Assembly: GCA_951394045.1 (NCBI GenBank)
Contig: OX595990.1
Location: 1,302,001 to 1,366,000, forward strand
Length of the DNA: 64,000 nucleotides
Direction: 5' to 3'
Source: Nitzschia sp. DOCU1
Lineage: Eukaryota > Bacillariophyta > Bacillariophyceae > Bacillariales > Bacillariaceae
Shown here: positions 1 to 10,806 of the stretch, piece by piece
Layout of the letters: each line of letters opens with the position of its first letter
Position numbering within the stretch: position 1 is the stretch's first letter
Notes under the pieces: generated by a model
Databases searched by the model: none
What the model saw: only the letters and a program-made list of their open reading frames with translations
Told to the model about the DNA's origin: nothing
Made by a program: the position numbers and the translations under genes

Positions 1-31
1 TTAAGGGTACAACGAACCACCATGTACTCAC

Positions 32-186
32 CGCCAAAGAACGGAAGCCTTCAGCATGGATAGCTGTTTGATGCACAAAAATGTCTTCAGTACCGTCGTC
101 TGGAACAATAAAGCCAAAGCCCTTCTTGGTGTCAAACCACTTGACAGTGCCAGTGGAAATTACATTCGAGAAACACCGGATCGCGC
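32..186 (-). CDS. Cold-shock domain protein, internal exon (partial)
   Basis: Read on the minus strand, this stretch encodes the first half of a cold-shock (Y-box) domain. It has the RNP1-like segment [15 protein letters not shown] followed by the RNP2-like segment [10 protein letters not shown]. The family binds single-stranded RNA or DNA and acts as an RNA chaperone or translation/transcription regulator. The exon ends at 32 with GTGAGT immediately after FRSLA, a good splice donor, so the rest of the domain lies beyond the window edge. A possible acceptor is the ATAG ending at 187. The 5' exon(s), probably somewhere in 190-580, could not be resolved because all three frames there are open for long stretches. 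The domain call is firm; the exon start is a guess. Confidence 0.72.
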
Positions 187-668
187 CTATATTGCTCAAT
201 CGAGCAATAGGGGTGGCACGGAAGACCAACGATGATGCAAAACAACGAAACATGATGTCGAACGAGAAAAGTATGGATTGCAATAGCAACAATAGCCACA
301 GCCATCCAATATCCATCGAAGAGGAAGGAACAGCTGCCACGGACCGGTTGGAGGTTTGACGAAGATTTCATTTTCGACTAATGCGACCGGGACGATGGGG
401 ATGGGGTCCTCTGTCCGGCGCGCTTCCTCCACGTGTCGGAACAAGCTGAAGCAAAAGGATCGCGGCGCGCGCTCCGAGTTTGGCGGTATTCTTGTTGGCA
501 GATCCTCCAAAATCGGACGGCTCTCGTTGTTGTCGGCGGCACATAAACATCGGATGTCATCGTCCTGATCTATTAGCAATACTTCACGCAGATATTTGTG
601 AGAGTTGCTACTACATAGAAGTAGAGATTACGACCTTGACTACAATTTGAAGGTCGATTGTTATAACC

Positions 669-3203
669 ATGAAATTCTCTCATTTTGCCTTATTGGCTGC
701 CATCTTGAATTCGTCGGATGCATTTGTGGTACCAACCCCAAAGATCTACAATGCAGTTGCCACCGCCCCAAAATTTGAAAACAACTTGCCTTCTACTGCT
801 TGTTTCGGCAAAGCCAACGATGAAGTCAGTCATGGAAATGAGGAGCGTCGCCCAGGAAAGCTGCGACGCCTTATCCGAAGAACGAAACGTTCCCTGGCGT
901 TTGTGGCTTTGGCTTCATCAGCGGTCATGGGGGCAATGCCCCAAGTAGCCCAGGCATCTGCCCCAGTAATGGCAATGCCCAAGGCGGATGCTCGGGATCC
1001 ACTCACAGACGCCTTAGAGAACCATCAAAGGGCTATGCAGGTCCAAGCGCAGAACGAGTTGCTACGAGTCAATGCAGAAGCCAGAAAGGTGGAGGCTGAA
1101 CAGGGACCGGCTGCCCGTGAAAAGTTTGAAGCGGACTACAAGGCAAACCAGGAAAAGATGGCTCAAGAACGTTTGGATGGCATTAAGAAGCTCAAGAATG
1201 ACTTGCTGGATCAGGGAATCTGTCCCTTTACGGATATGGAGGGCCAAAGACAGGTGTTCAAGGCCGAGAAGGGATTGGATCCTGCCGAAGTCGCTGGTAC
1301 GCGCTTTTATGTCGAAAAGGAGTACGCAGCGAAAGGGTCCAAGCAAAGCTATGCATACCAAAAGCAAGCGCACAGGGAAATGATCAAGGCTATGGTCGAG
1401 GACATGAAAAATCGTGGCATGGATCCATTGGACTACTTTGAAAAACATCAGGATAAGATTGCTGGCATCCTAGAGTTGCCTACGGCTCAGGCGGTAACGT
1501 TGGCAAACAAGTATAAAGCCAACCTTGAGGAGTATGGTCAGATTTCACCCCCAAAGGAAGGCGAAATGAGCGTCAAAGAGCAGCTGGCAAAGAGTGGAGG
1601 CAAGAAGGACTCCACTCAGAAGGCGGAGGCACAACGCCTGAAGGCAGAAGCAAAGGCGAAGGCGGCTGCTGAGAAGGCCGCCACCAAAGAAAAGGCAAGA
1701 GCAGAAAAAGAGAAAGCAAAGGCCGAGGCTAAAGCTGAGAAAGAAGCCGCAAAGCAAGAAAAGGAGGCGGCGAAAGCAGCTGCTGCGGCCGCTGCCTCTG
1801 CTGCTGCAGCTGCGGTAGCCCCAGGCGAAGTAGCCGCATCCGCGGTCTCTGAGTCCATCGACGGTGCAACATCTACGTCCGAAACGGAGACAGTTATAGA
1901 TGAATCATCGATCGAGGGTGAAGGGGTTGGCCTCGAGGAATCCGCCAAGGAAGAGATTTCTGTTCCGTCCAAGAAATCGTCGAAAGGCCTCCCGATCTTG
2001 CCAGTATCCGGCGTTGTAGTGGCCGTCGGGGGCGGTGGCTACGCCTTGAAGTTGATGCGAGACAAAGCAGCCGCGGATGAGGAGGAGAGGCAACGGCAGC
2101 TCAAGCTTCTCATGGGTGGCCTTGGTTCAGATGGGTCTTCAGCAGCTGAGCTGGATGAGGTTGATGCCGACGTGTCCGATTTTAACTTCGAGGAAGAGAA
2201 ATCCAAGCCCATCGAAAAGTCAGAAGAGCAAGAAATTGTACCGAAAAAGAAGCGCCGAGGTATGAATGTCTTTGGAAAGAAGAAAAACAATCGAGAGATC
2301 GACATCAGTGCATTGGTATCGGGGGATGCGCAAGCACCAGAATTTGCCAAGCTTCTTGCAAAGCTACTTACTTTCGGCGCTCCGGGTCGTTTCCCTGGCA
2401 TTATCGCACTACCTGGCGCTATGCCGATTTCGGAATTTGACGTTGACACAGCTTGCAACATGCTGACAGAAGCGCAAGAAACGGCAAGACTTTCAAAGGA
2501 GGAAGCGGCAGAAGTGTTCGCCAACGTTGTAAACTGTATGTTGATCGACATTGTTGATCTAGCGTCCGCGTCGCTGAAAGAAAAGGATGAGAAGGTGACG
2601 TCGGAGGCCATTGGTATTGTGGTCGACTTCATGTCTCATGCGTCGTCTCTGTACAATTCAATTGCTGAGGGCGTCGTCATCAAACCAGTAACTTATGGTG
2701 GTGATCTTCCTAAGGGAAAACTAGAGCAGATGTACACAGCGTATGCGGCGTCCGGCGTGCAAAACATGATGTCAATGGACGAGGACTTTGAGAACCGCGT
2801 TGCCCTTTTGCAAGATGTTTTCGAGATCAGCGACAAGAAGGCCGATGGGCTGATGATGAAGGCCATGCAAAAGCAACTGATGGAAGCGATGAAATCTGGA
2901 AAGGGACTGGAAGGCATGGAAGAAATGATGAAAGGTATGGATTTGGAGGGACTGGCTGGCATGCCAGGTATGGAAGGCGAAGACATGAACCCCGAGCAAC
3001 TGAAAGAGATGTTGAGGGAAATGAAGAAGTTGAAAGATTCTGGGCAAATCCCCGAGGAGCAAATGCGGGAAGTAAAAACTCAGTTCAAAGAAGCATTCGG
3101 CTCTACCATCGACGATGTTCTGAAGGAGGCCGACAGCGAAGGTGGGCTTGGCTCCGACGACAAGGAGCTCTTGGACTTGGTTAAGTCTGTATTATATGAT
3201 TAA
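669..3203 (+). CDS. Putative plastid/thylakoid membrane coiled-coil protein, 844 aa
   Basis: Single-exon gene of unrecognised function. The N-terminus is a hydrophobic leader (residues 1-19) ending in SSDAF-VVP, like the Phe-containing cleavage site of diatom plastid precursors. After a short transit-like stretch comes a second signal: a basic run RRLIRRTKR, then a hydrophobic segment ending VAQA-SAP (about 74-98), which resembles a thylakoid-lumen or membrane signal. Then follow a long charged helical region, a Lys/Ala/Glu-rich coiled coil (about 310-375) ending in a poly-alanine run, a single hydrophobic Gly/Val-rich segment (about 440-460) that may span the membrane, and a Met/Glu-rich acidic C-terminus. 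Plastid location is inferred from the leader; no catalytic motif is visible. Confidence 0.8.
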   Translation: MKFSHFALLAAILNSSDAFVVPTPKIYNAVATAPKFENNLPSTACFGKANDEVSHGNEERRPGKLRRLIRRTKRSLAFVALASSAVMGAMPQVAQASAPVMAMPKADARDPLTDALENHQRAMQVQAQNELLRVNAEARKVEAEQGPAAREKFEADYKANQEKMAQERLDGIKKLKNDLLDQGICPFTDMEGQRQVFKAEKGLDPAEVAGTRFYVEKEYAAKGSKQSYAYQKQAHREMIKAMVEDMKNRGMDPLDYFEKHQDKIAGILELPTAQAVTLANKYKANLEEYGQISPPKEGEMSVKEQLAKSGGKKDSTQKAEAQRLKAEAKAKAAAEKAATKEKARAEKEKAKAEAKAEKEAAKQEKEAAKAAAAAAASAAAAAVAPGEVAASAVSESIDGATSTSETETVIDESSIEGEGVGLEESAKEEISVPSKKSSKGLPILPVSGVVVAVGGGGYALKLMRDKAAADEEERQRQLKLLMGGLGSDGSSAAELDEVDADVSDFNFEEEKSKPIEKSEEQEIVPKKKRRGMNVFGKKKNNREIDISALVSGDAQAPEFAKLLAKLLTFGAPGRFPGIIALPGAMPISEFDVDTACNMLTEAQETARLSKEEAAEVFANVVNCMLIDIVDLASASLKEKDEKVTSEAIGIVVDFMSHASSLYNSIAEGVVIKPVTYGGDLPKGKLEQMYTAYAASGVQNMMSMDEDFENRVALLQDVFEISDKKADGLMMKAMQKQLMEAMKSGKGLEGMEEMMKGMDLEGLAGMPGMEGEDMNPEQLKEMLREMKKLKDSGQIPEEQMREVKTQFKEAFGSTIDDVLKEADSEGGLGSDDKELLDLVKSVLYD

Positions 3204-3744
3204 AAGCTAAGACATTGACCAAAGCCATGTGCACGTACTACTAACAATTACTCCGAAGAGCATGGAAGAATGTTGTCCGGTCCAGTTGTTTCGTCCTATG
3301 TAATACCTAGCTAGTTCTAACAAAACTGTGTGCGCTTCAAATACGATGACGTCAAGGAGGTCTACGCTTGGCAAGATTGCGTCCCTCTATGCAAGTTTTG
3401 GTCGACGAACTTTGTGACGCCTGCCCCCCAAAAGACTTTTCCCCGTCCGGCAAGACTTGGTGATTCAAACCGTGAATCGACCTTGGTATCAACAAGTATG
3501 GGTTAGCAACGAGCATTCCCACCCAAGTGGCAAGTTCCGCCTCCTTTCAAGCTTCGGATGATGCTTTCGACGGCAAGAAAAATATGTTTAATCCGATAAA
3601 GTCGTTGAGCCTCAGGCAATGGTGGCAACAGCACTCTGGCACCAACAACTGACCAAACTTTCAATCAAAATCACTGACTAAAATGAAGTATTGTTCGATT
3701 CTCGAATAACGTCAGGGGACGCCACCACCCAAGTCAATGAGACC
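3204..3744. other. Intergenic, no gene seen
   Basis: This 540-bp spacer lies between two genes that end towards each other. It should hold both 3' UTRs. I see no conserved ORF, tRNA or repeat in it. Confidence 0.6.
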
Positions 3745-5038
3745 TTATTCCTTATCCATGTCAATAATGTCCTCAAATTTCGTCATGTCAACGGGGCTGC
3801 TCTCTTCGATCATTCCCAGATCCAATAATATTTGAAACGCTCGCTCCGATACCGAAGGTATCTGCGCATACTTTGCTGCCACAGCATCCTCTTCCTCTTT
3901 TGGTTTAGGCTGCATTCGAGCTTGAATATGTTTGGCGTCCCACAAAGGATACTCTGTGGTAGCAGCTTTCTCTTTCAGTGACATCCATTCCTTGGTAATA
4001 CCAGTGACACGGCCAAGTTCCTGTTGGATGCTGCCGTCGTACTCCAGAACGCCCATGGAAGTCTCGTCCTTTTTCGTCGACGTGTTTTCATTTTGGCCCA
4101 CGATTTCGTTGTGAAGATTTTTGAATCCAATAAACTGATTGTCGGCTGAAAAGCCAACCGATCGTTTTTCTGCATCGAGTTTTAGCCAACGACAGCGACA
4201 GATGAGATATCAGCTTGTAATGCACAGTATTTGTGAGCAATCCCGGCACCATACGGATCTTACCTCGGATAAAATCCGACATTGGTTGAAATTCTGGAAT
4301 GATTTCATACTCGTCCCCATCGCCGTCGTCATCACCACCACTACCACCAGCATCAGCTATTATTATATCGTTCGGCTGTTCCAAAGGCGGCGACAGGACA
4401 GCCTTCGTTTCCTTGTCCACGAATTCTTGCGTTTTTTCCAATTTGTCGGCTCGATCTGTCTCAAGTTTTTCCGACTTTGCAATATCTTTGTCTTTGGATT
4501 TCTTTCGTTTCACCAAATGAAAAATCACACTCCCCGTGCCCGTGGCTATGGCAAGCGATTGGAGTGGAATCCCTGGTCGAGTCATGTTGCGAGTAGGTGT
4601 TGGTTCGAGGATGGTCCGATCGACGGTCGATTGGTACGAAAACTTTTCGGAAGCCAGTGCCCGAGTCGGAAACAGCAAGGCTACTGCCACCGTCAAGGCT
4701 GCCATGAATCGAAATGCTTTTCTGCGGGCAGAGGAAAGCAATTTTTTTGGAATGGAGGACTTGGAGGGTAGAAAACGTCGCCACCACCATCCACGTCGTC
4801 GTTGTGGTGGTTGTTTCGACAAAGCAGCAGCCGCCACCATGGGAGGATCCTCCTGCTTGTTGGTACTAGTAGTAGCACGACAAGCAATCGTGCTGGTTCT
4901 TGCGAATGTTAAAGTCGGGCATGGTTGTGTGGGAACAACAGCAATGACCGCTCCCTGGCGTGGCGTCACAAATGCCTTGGTGACGGTAACCGTGAGAGTC
5001 CACAAGACGTAATAAAACCGGATCTTTGGAACAATCAT
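3745..5038 (-). CDS. Putative plastid membrane protein, two exons, 391 aa
   Basis: Exon 1 is 5038-4264 and exon 2 is 4145-3745. The intron (4263-4146, 118 nt) has donor GTAAGA and acceptor TTCAG, and splicing joins the two open frames exactly (split codon G/CC). I chose the start that gives a hydrophobic leader MIVPKIRFYYVLWTLT ending in TKAF-VTP, the diatom plastid-type site; an upstream in-frame ATG would add 26 residues. A second targeting-like segment follows: ARRKAFRF, then a hydrophobic run ending in RALA-SEK, reminiscent of a twin-arginine thylakoid signal. A second hydrophobic segment (near SLAIATGTGSVIFHLV) precedes a Lys-rich and acidic region. The C-terminus contains AAKYAQI...ERAFQILLDLGMI, which is shared with the divergent neighbour starting at 5443. 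Function is unknown. Confidence 0.8.
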
Positions 5039-5442
5039 GCTGACGGAACGCAATCTGGAGCAACAAAAGAGAGAGATTCCTTGCTTGTGACAGCAAAATG
5101 ATACACTCAAAAGCAATGATGACGAGAGTATTCTTATAGCCTTCCAAAAGTTCTTTTGGAGTTTCGTATCTTCGAGTTGCCGCCATGTGGCGTTTTTCTC
5201 GAAAAGATTCTGCCCGCTTCAACAGCAGGTAGCCGTTATTTGGAGGTTTCGGCGCAACAGCGCGGCTTGCGCGCGCCTGCCGACCAAAGATTTGTTGGGA
5301 CACACGACCAGACGACGACGAATGAGATCCCCAGCCGCAAGATCGCGTCATCCAAGAAAATCCACCGCAACAACACTAATCGACGCCATGGTGCAGTTCT
5401 CATCTCACAATCATTAACTGCATCTTTCACGAACCAAACACC
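5039..5442. promoter_or_regulatory. Shared divergent promoter region of two related plastid-protein genes
   Basis: About 400 bp separates the start codons of two head-to-head genes whose C-termini are related. Both promoters must lie here, so co-regulation is plausible. I recognised no specific binding site or TATA element, so this is inferred from gene layout only. Confidence 0.4.
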
Positions 5443-7162
5443 ATGACGATGACGAAGTTTAAGAGTAGTATTGGGGTCCTAGTTTCCTCTTGGTTGGTAA
5501 TCAGTCACGTACCTGCCTCCGATGCATTTCGTGTATCCACGGTGCAATACCCGCCATTCCCCAGGTCGAGGACTGGCGTCCACCAACCATCGAGATTGCC
5601 GTCGCCACGACTGCTGCCAGTAGAACAATGTCTGTATGCCAAACAGCAAGAACAAGAGACAATGACAACAAAGCAAGCCAAAATTCGGAGCATGGCTTCC
5701 TTTTTAGTGACGCAAATGCTGGAGAAGGTCATGCTGGAAGCCACTTCCGATCAATCCAAACTGACAGAAGCAGATGCCATGTCCTTGTTGGAAACGCTCC
5801 AAAATGTGAGTGAAGCCAAGAAAGCCCAAGATAAAATGTCCACGACATGGCAAGCCGCCGAAGATGCAGTCGAAGAAACATTTACAAAAGACGAAGAAGT
5901 ATCGGTGGCGGCACCATTTTCTGATGCATCGGAAACCGTCGAAAAAGTCACTGCTGCTGCTGCCGTGGCAGTCGATCCCAAGCAAGTAGAAAAGGAAGCA
6001 TCTCCCACTGAAAGTATTGTAAAGGAAGCACCCAATGTCGTCGAGGCATCATCCCCCCAAAGTGCACCGCTGACGCCACCCCCCAAATCGATCTCGGATC
6101 CTGTAGCATCCGCCCCAAAAGAGCAATTTCAACGATCACTCTTGGCAGCTCGGCTCCAAAATGAACGTGTATCCAAGGTAGCAGTACCTGAACCTGTGGC
6201 GGCGACTGCCCCAATCATTGCCGACGCAGCAATTGATTCCGGCTCTACTACTCTGCAGCCTCGATTCCCCGAAATTATTTCCAAAGAGTTTGGCAAGCCC
6301 TTGGAAGTCGCCGCTTCAGATGTTCCTGCTCTGAGAGAAACTTCCATACCTCACCGATCGACGAATGAGACGGAGGATTGTAAGTAATGAATGGCATTGT
6401 AGCGGCTGCTTGTGGTTATTCTATTTTGGTGCTCACGGCAAGTTGTTTTTGGTCAAAGAAGTATCTGCAGGCGAAAACAGTGCATTGAAAGATGTAGTCA
6501 CAACAGCAACTACTATCCAACCGATAGCTAGTCTCCAATCCGAGATTGAAACGGCACTGAATCCCGAAAAAAGCCCAACGGCATTGGTGGATGAAATGTC
6601 CTACGATAATGAAGTGAAGCAGGACATCGCAGCCGACACGATGGAAGCAGTGATCAATGACAATGACACGGCAGGTGAAGAGGATGTTAGCGTGGAGGTG
6701 TCCACGTTGAAGAGCGAGAATGCATCGGCGGCACTAGTAGAACAAGCAACCGTGGTCGAGGAAAAGGATACGGAGCTGGTGACGAAAGCGGCGGACACTG
6801 TCGTGGCAGCATCTGTGGATAAGGAGGAAACAAAGAATGATATGCTCACGGACGACATGGACGAGGGAAAATCCGCAGATGGCCTGGGAAGCCGCATCAA
6901 ATCCTTTTGGAATCAACGTCGCAGTGAACCCATGTTTCCAGCGAACAATGAATCAACAACAGCAACAACTACAATGACGACTCTAGGAGACGACGACACT
7001 CCTAGCGACGAAATCGCCCCAACAACAGCCGCCGCCATTCAACAAGCCCGCAAGCAACCGAGATCTCCCGAGGAAGAAGCTAGACTGGCGGCCAAATATG
7101 GTCAAATTCAAGACTTGGGCGAGCGAGCGTATACGATTCTCAAAGACTTGGGCATGATTTGA
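5443..7162 (+). CDS. Putative plastid protein, two exons, 542 aa, Ala/Glu/Val-rich
   Basis: Exon 1 is 5443-6379 and exon 2 is 6471-7162. The 91-nt intron has donor GTAAGT and acceptor CTGCAG, and splicing restores one frame (split codon T/GC). The N-terminus is a hydrophobic leader ending in ASDAF-RVS, resembling a diatom plastid precursor. The body is low-complexity: Ala, Val, Glu and Ser rich, acidic and probably disordered or helical. The last 25 residues contain AAKYGQI...ERAYTILKDLGMI, which closely matches the end of the divergent neighbour at 3745-5038. That shared tail is the only recognisable conserved piece and may be a docking or assembly motif. The function is not recognised. Confidence 0.8.
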
Positions 7163-7288
7163 GATAAATGCCAACGACTAGCTACTAGAATACTAATTGC
7201 TATCCCTCAAAGGATGCTATAATGCCATAGTTATTCTGCTGCTATTGTGCAATGTTCCGATTGGATTGATTGCCCCATGACATACTTT

Positions 7289-8734
7289 TTAAAATCCCCC
7301 ATCGTACATTGCAGCGCCAGTAGTAGTATCCACGGACAGCCCACCCTTTCGGGCTGGAAATCGTGGCGTCTTGAGGTCGACCCATCCAGGTGCACTTTGC
7401 ATCTTTTGGAGTTCTTCTTGGACAAATTGCACCATGATCATAGGTGTCACTTTGGACCCATGCAATAATACGTCACAATCGTCTTGGGGCAATTCTTTCT
7501 CAATGCGCAAAGTCACATTGGTATGCAACTGGGACGTGATGGCGTCGTCCCAGCCTCCCACGCCAACAATTTGTTCCAGTTTGAGAAACTTTTCATAGAT
7601 GCGCATGACAATAATGATGCCATCATTCAGAGAGCACACCACTTGATTGCCACTGTGGACCTTGGTCAGTACGTGTCGTCGAAGGAGAGCTAACTCTTCG
7701 ACGCGATCTTGGGCCATGCGGATGCGTGCCAGTGTCTCGCGAACGACAAAGCGCAAATCGTGGGGAGGTCCGAGTGTAGTCTTGGCGACTTGGACGAGAT
7801 CCTCCAAGGGATCCATGGACAGAAAGAAGTCATCCTTGGTTGAATCAGTGTCCAAAGAAGCAGCCGTGGATCGAACCACAGGCTCCGAGATCCACGTGGC
7901 AGAGACTAGCTTCAAAAAGACCTTGCGATAGACTGCGAGTTCGACTTGCACCTGGTAGTCATCATAAAAGGCCAGAGTCAAAACGAGATGGCGCTGGACG
8001 GGATTTTCTTCCACCTTGAGGATCTTGACTCCCCCCAGTTCCTCGAGAACTTCTCGAAGACTATCATAAAAGACCTTCATTTCGATAAGTTCCTCAATCT
8101 TCTTTTGGAACTCTTCGGCTCCTTCTGGCTTTTGTTCCTGCAAAGCTTGCACTTGTTCCTGCTTGACCTGGGCCCGCTTCTGGGCCTGTTCTGTGTCGGC
8201 TTGTAGCTTGGCAAGCTTTTCTTGTAGCTGAATCTTGCGTTGTTGCAATTCTTCCATGCGAGCTTGTTCTGCCTGAATTGCTGATTCGTCCACCTCTTCT
8301 TCATCATTGTCCATCATGGAATCATCATCATCATCATCGCCTTGCATATCTTGCAACATTCGTTCCAGTTCTTCCCTTCGACTCTTGACTTTTTCTTGCG
8401 TCAGTTGCCATTCTTGGACTCGCGATTGAATCGTTTCCATGCTTGCTTCTAGTTGCGCCACGGCTTGAGCATGACGTTCTCGTAGAGCTTCATCTTCCGT
8501 TTCATCCAATTCTGGCATTTCAAATTCTCCATCTTGATAAGTCGAAATGTGATCCACCAACAAATTCTCGAGACGACGTTGCAAATAGAGATCCCGAGCT
8601 TGTTCGTATCGTTGAATCAAGAGTGTATTGTCATTGTCATTATCGACGAGGCCTCGAGGAGAATTCCATGCCTTGGACGAGAGTTGCGTCTCAATTTCCT
8701 TCAAGCGTTCCAGTTCCGATCGAATGGCTTCCAT
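7289..8734 (-). CDS. Coiled-coil protein, possibly RWD-type kinetochore subunit, 481 aa
   Basis: Single-exon ORF starting at an ATG followed by heptad-rich sequence. The first half is largely coiled coil with an acidic patch (a run of aspartates around residues 135-142). A Gln/Glu-rich coil follows to about residue 225. The second half looks globular, with an alternating hydrophobic pattern starting at GGVKILKVEE and including LVLTLAFYDDYQVQVELA. A long coiled coil followed by a compact alpha/beta domain recalls KNL1/Spc105-type or other RWD kinetochore proteins, but this is only an architectural resemblance. I see no enzyme motif. It ends tail to tail with the plastid gene at 5443-7162, about 125 bp away. 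Confidence 0.72.
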   Translation of the reverse strand: MEAIRSELERLKEIETQLSSKAWNSPRGLVDNDNDNTLLIQRYEQARDLYLQRRLENLLVDHISTYQDGEFEMPELDETEDEALRERHAQAVAQLEASMETIQSRVQEWQLTQEKVKSRREELERMLQDMQGDDDDDDSMMDNDEEEVDESAIQAEQARMEELQQRKIQLQEKLAKLQADTEQAQKRAQVKQEQVQALQEQKPEGAEEFQKKIEELIEMKVFYDSLREVLEELGGVKILKVEENPVQRHLVLTLAFYDDYQVQVELAVYRKVFLKLVSATWISEPVVRSTAASLDTDSTKDDFFLSMDPLEDLVQVAKTTLGPPHDLRFVVRETLARIRMAQDRVEELALLRRHVLTKVHSGNQVVCSLNDGIIIVMRIYEKFLKLEQIVGVGGWDDAITSQLHTNVTLRIEKELPQDDCDVLLHGSKVTPMIMVQFVQEELQKMQSAPGWVDLKTPRFPARKGGLSVDTTTGAAMYDGGF

Positions 8735-9077
8735 GATTTGATGTTGTTGTCGTTGTCGGTTTCGTCGTGGTATACAAGAGCCAGCAATGAATGAACTACG
8801 TAGGAAGAGAGAAAGGGATTCGTTGGAGACGAGGCATCATCATCGTGCACCCCATATTTTCGTTGGCGTTCTTCCTTGAAGAAGAAGGACAAAGCTAAAT
8901 AATTCGAATCGAAGCGCCGACCGGGTGGCTGTTGCTTGGCCCTCGCACAACAGCACATACACCAAATGGTGATAGACGGACAGACTTCTGTCGCGACGGG
9001 TCGGTGGCCAAGTTTGGCTGTATGGCTCATAACCTATTTACTGCGCAGGATCCTCTGAACCAGATTCACTATCACTT
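8735..9077. other. Intergenic upstream of the 481-aa gene
   Basis: This should contain the promoter and 5' UTR of the minus-strand gene ending at 8734. A stretch near 8968-9000 (starting GGTGATAGACGGACAGACTT) recurs almost unchanged at 26282-26315, about 200 bp upstream of the HA-repeat gene. Confidence 0.4.
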
Positions 9078-9301
9078 CACCGTATAAACGAAAACATGGA
9101 AAAACCAGCCACTTTCCATTCCGCAGTCCGGTCTTCCAGGTCGTTTTCCATGCCCCATTTTCCCTGGTTTTTCCGAGTGCTTCCGCGCGCGATCGAGCAC
9201 ACTTTCCAGGTCATTTTCCAAATTTGACCCCCACTTTCCACCTCTCCGACATGGAAAAGAACTGACACTATCCAGTTCCTTTTCCATGTGGTAGACGTCA
9301 C
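9078..9301 (+). repeat. Small interspersed repeat, copy 1 (224 bp)
   Basis: Begins CACCGTATAAACGAAAAC and ends near GACGTCAC. It is packed with TTTCCA/TGGAAA motifs in both orientations. The first 26 bases are the exact reverse complement of 22891-22916, and an inner block (TTTTCCATGCCC) is also shared, so both belong to one family in opposite orientation. It has no coding capacity and is probably a non-autonomous, MITE-like element. Confidence 0.7.
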
Positions 9302-10348
9302 AAAATGGGGTGGGGGACAGGAGACGGTTCATCATTAAAATCACTTCCCTCCACCCCTTTTTGCTTACGATTCGAATGCAGCTTGCTGTTTTCAGGCAAA
9401 CACATACAAACTACGAAGTAGCCTACACCCGATCTCCTCCCGTGACCATGGTCCTGGCTATATGGACGATACCTGCTAAAAGAACAAATGCATCGCGATC
9501 CTAATTTACTACTGTGTCTGACAATTGGCCTTATCGATCACTCGACGATCCCAAGAGAGGCATATCCGGGCGACGCGCAGCTCCGTGACTTCGAATGGCG
9601 ACATGAGCGGCTAATACGGCACTGGCGGCACATGATGCCATTACCAATCCTCTTTGTCATTCCTTCCCCGACATTGAGACTCTTCTAGATGCAATAGAAA
9701 TGAATATATCTGTGAGTTCTCAATAGTTTTCACCACAATTTGTCCGCGAAATCGCTCGACTCACCTCTGGCATAATGTATCCTCCACGGTGGAAGAACCG
9801 GCGAGTCGTTTCCATCTACACAACTGTTCACGAACGCTCTGTGCCCAAGCCCCACTGTCAATTCAATTCGTGGATAGCTTCCAATGCCGTGTCCTCCTTG
9901 AAGGCAATGGACCCTGCCCCCAATCCTGGGGGAATACAGAGGGTAGCTCTTGAATTGTCTGCGTTTCCCTCGTCACCAACCGGCGCCGTATTTCCCTTGT
10001 CAAGGCCGCAAGCACCTGCCCCAAACTCAACTCCATTCTCGGAATACAACGATCGGAACAGAACATGTGAGATCAGCATAGCAACATCCGAACCACATCC
10101 GGACACGGGCGCAGTATCTCACCACAAAGCACCGAATCCAATCCCAACAACTCCGGCTGCGTACTCTCTACAATACATTATACAACAAGCAAACTGAACA
10201 ATGACAACTTTCGGATGATCTGTGTCGAGACGTAAAGGTGTAATTATGTTTATACGAGGGTCATCTGATGGACGTGATGAGGATGACACAGGATGTGGTG
10301 CCTCCATTTTGCTTTTTGAATTTGAACAGAGGTGCACAAATATATTTT
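9302..10348. other. Intergenic between repeat and LTR element; one weak 140-aa ORF
   Basis: There is no recognisable gene. A plus-strand ORF at 9775-10197 begins with ATG but has low-complexity Pro/Ser-rich content and long overlapping minus-strand frames, so I do not call it as a gene. The stretch may be decayed element sequence. Confidence 0.4.
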
Positions 10349-10352
10349 CATG

Positions 10353-10769
10353 TGCAGTACACTAGAATACCCCTCTAGACCTAACAAGCAGTTAGCGTAA
10401 AGAGTACACACAATGGCCTACGTGTAGTACCTACATACCTTAGATACATACCTGGCTGACGTCGACTTGGTCGAACGTCTGTGGACGCACGGACGGATGG
10501 GCAAGGCCGGCGCGGCTGACGAACAATGACGACGACAACGGCGAGCGCGGCGAGCCGTCGACGTCTACTACTGGACTAGAACTTCCAACGGTATCTAGCT
10601 ATGGACCTTGAAGAGATTCGAGAAGCTAGATCGGTGGGAGTTGTATCCAACGCATGCAGGATGCGTTGAGGAAAGACCCTGGTGGTCTAGCAGCGATAGA
10701 ATCAGCGATAACTTAGATCTCACAATTATTTCCACTACAACTTTTTCATCGTACTTTCAGCGTAGTGCA
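10353..10769 (+). repeat. 5' LTR (417 bp)
   Basis: Starts TGCAGTAC and ends GTAGTGCA, a short imperfect terminal inversion with the usual TG...CA ends. It differs from the 3' LTR at four sites: a G/A, two C/T changes and a C/G near CTAGCAGCG. Confidence 0.95.
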
Positions 10770-10806
10770 CAGTGTTAACACTCCACGTTACACGCGTGAG
10801 CTAAAG

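Noticed and set aside
2039..2632. 197-aa minus-strand open frame inside the 844-aa gene
   Set aside because: Ser/Ala-rich antisense frame of a Lys/Glu/Ala-rich coding region; no domain and fully overlapped by a well-supported gene.
9775..10197. 140-aa plus-strand ORF between the repeat and the LTR element
   Set aside because: It starts with ATG but has low-complexity content, and equally long minus-strand frames overlap it; no motif recognised.
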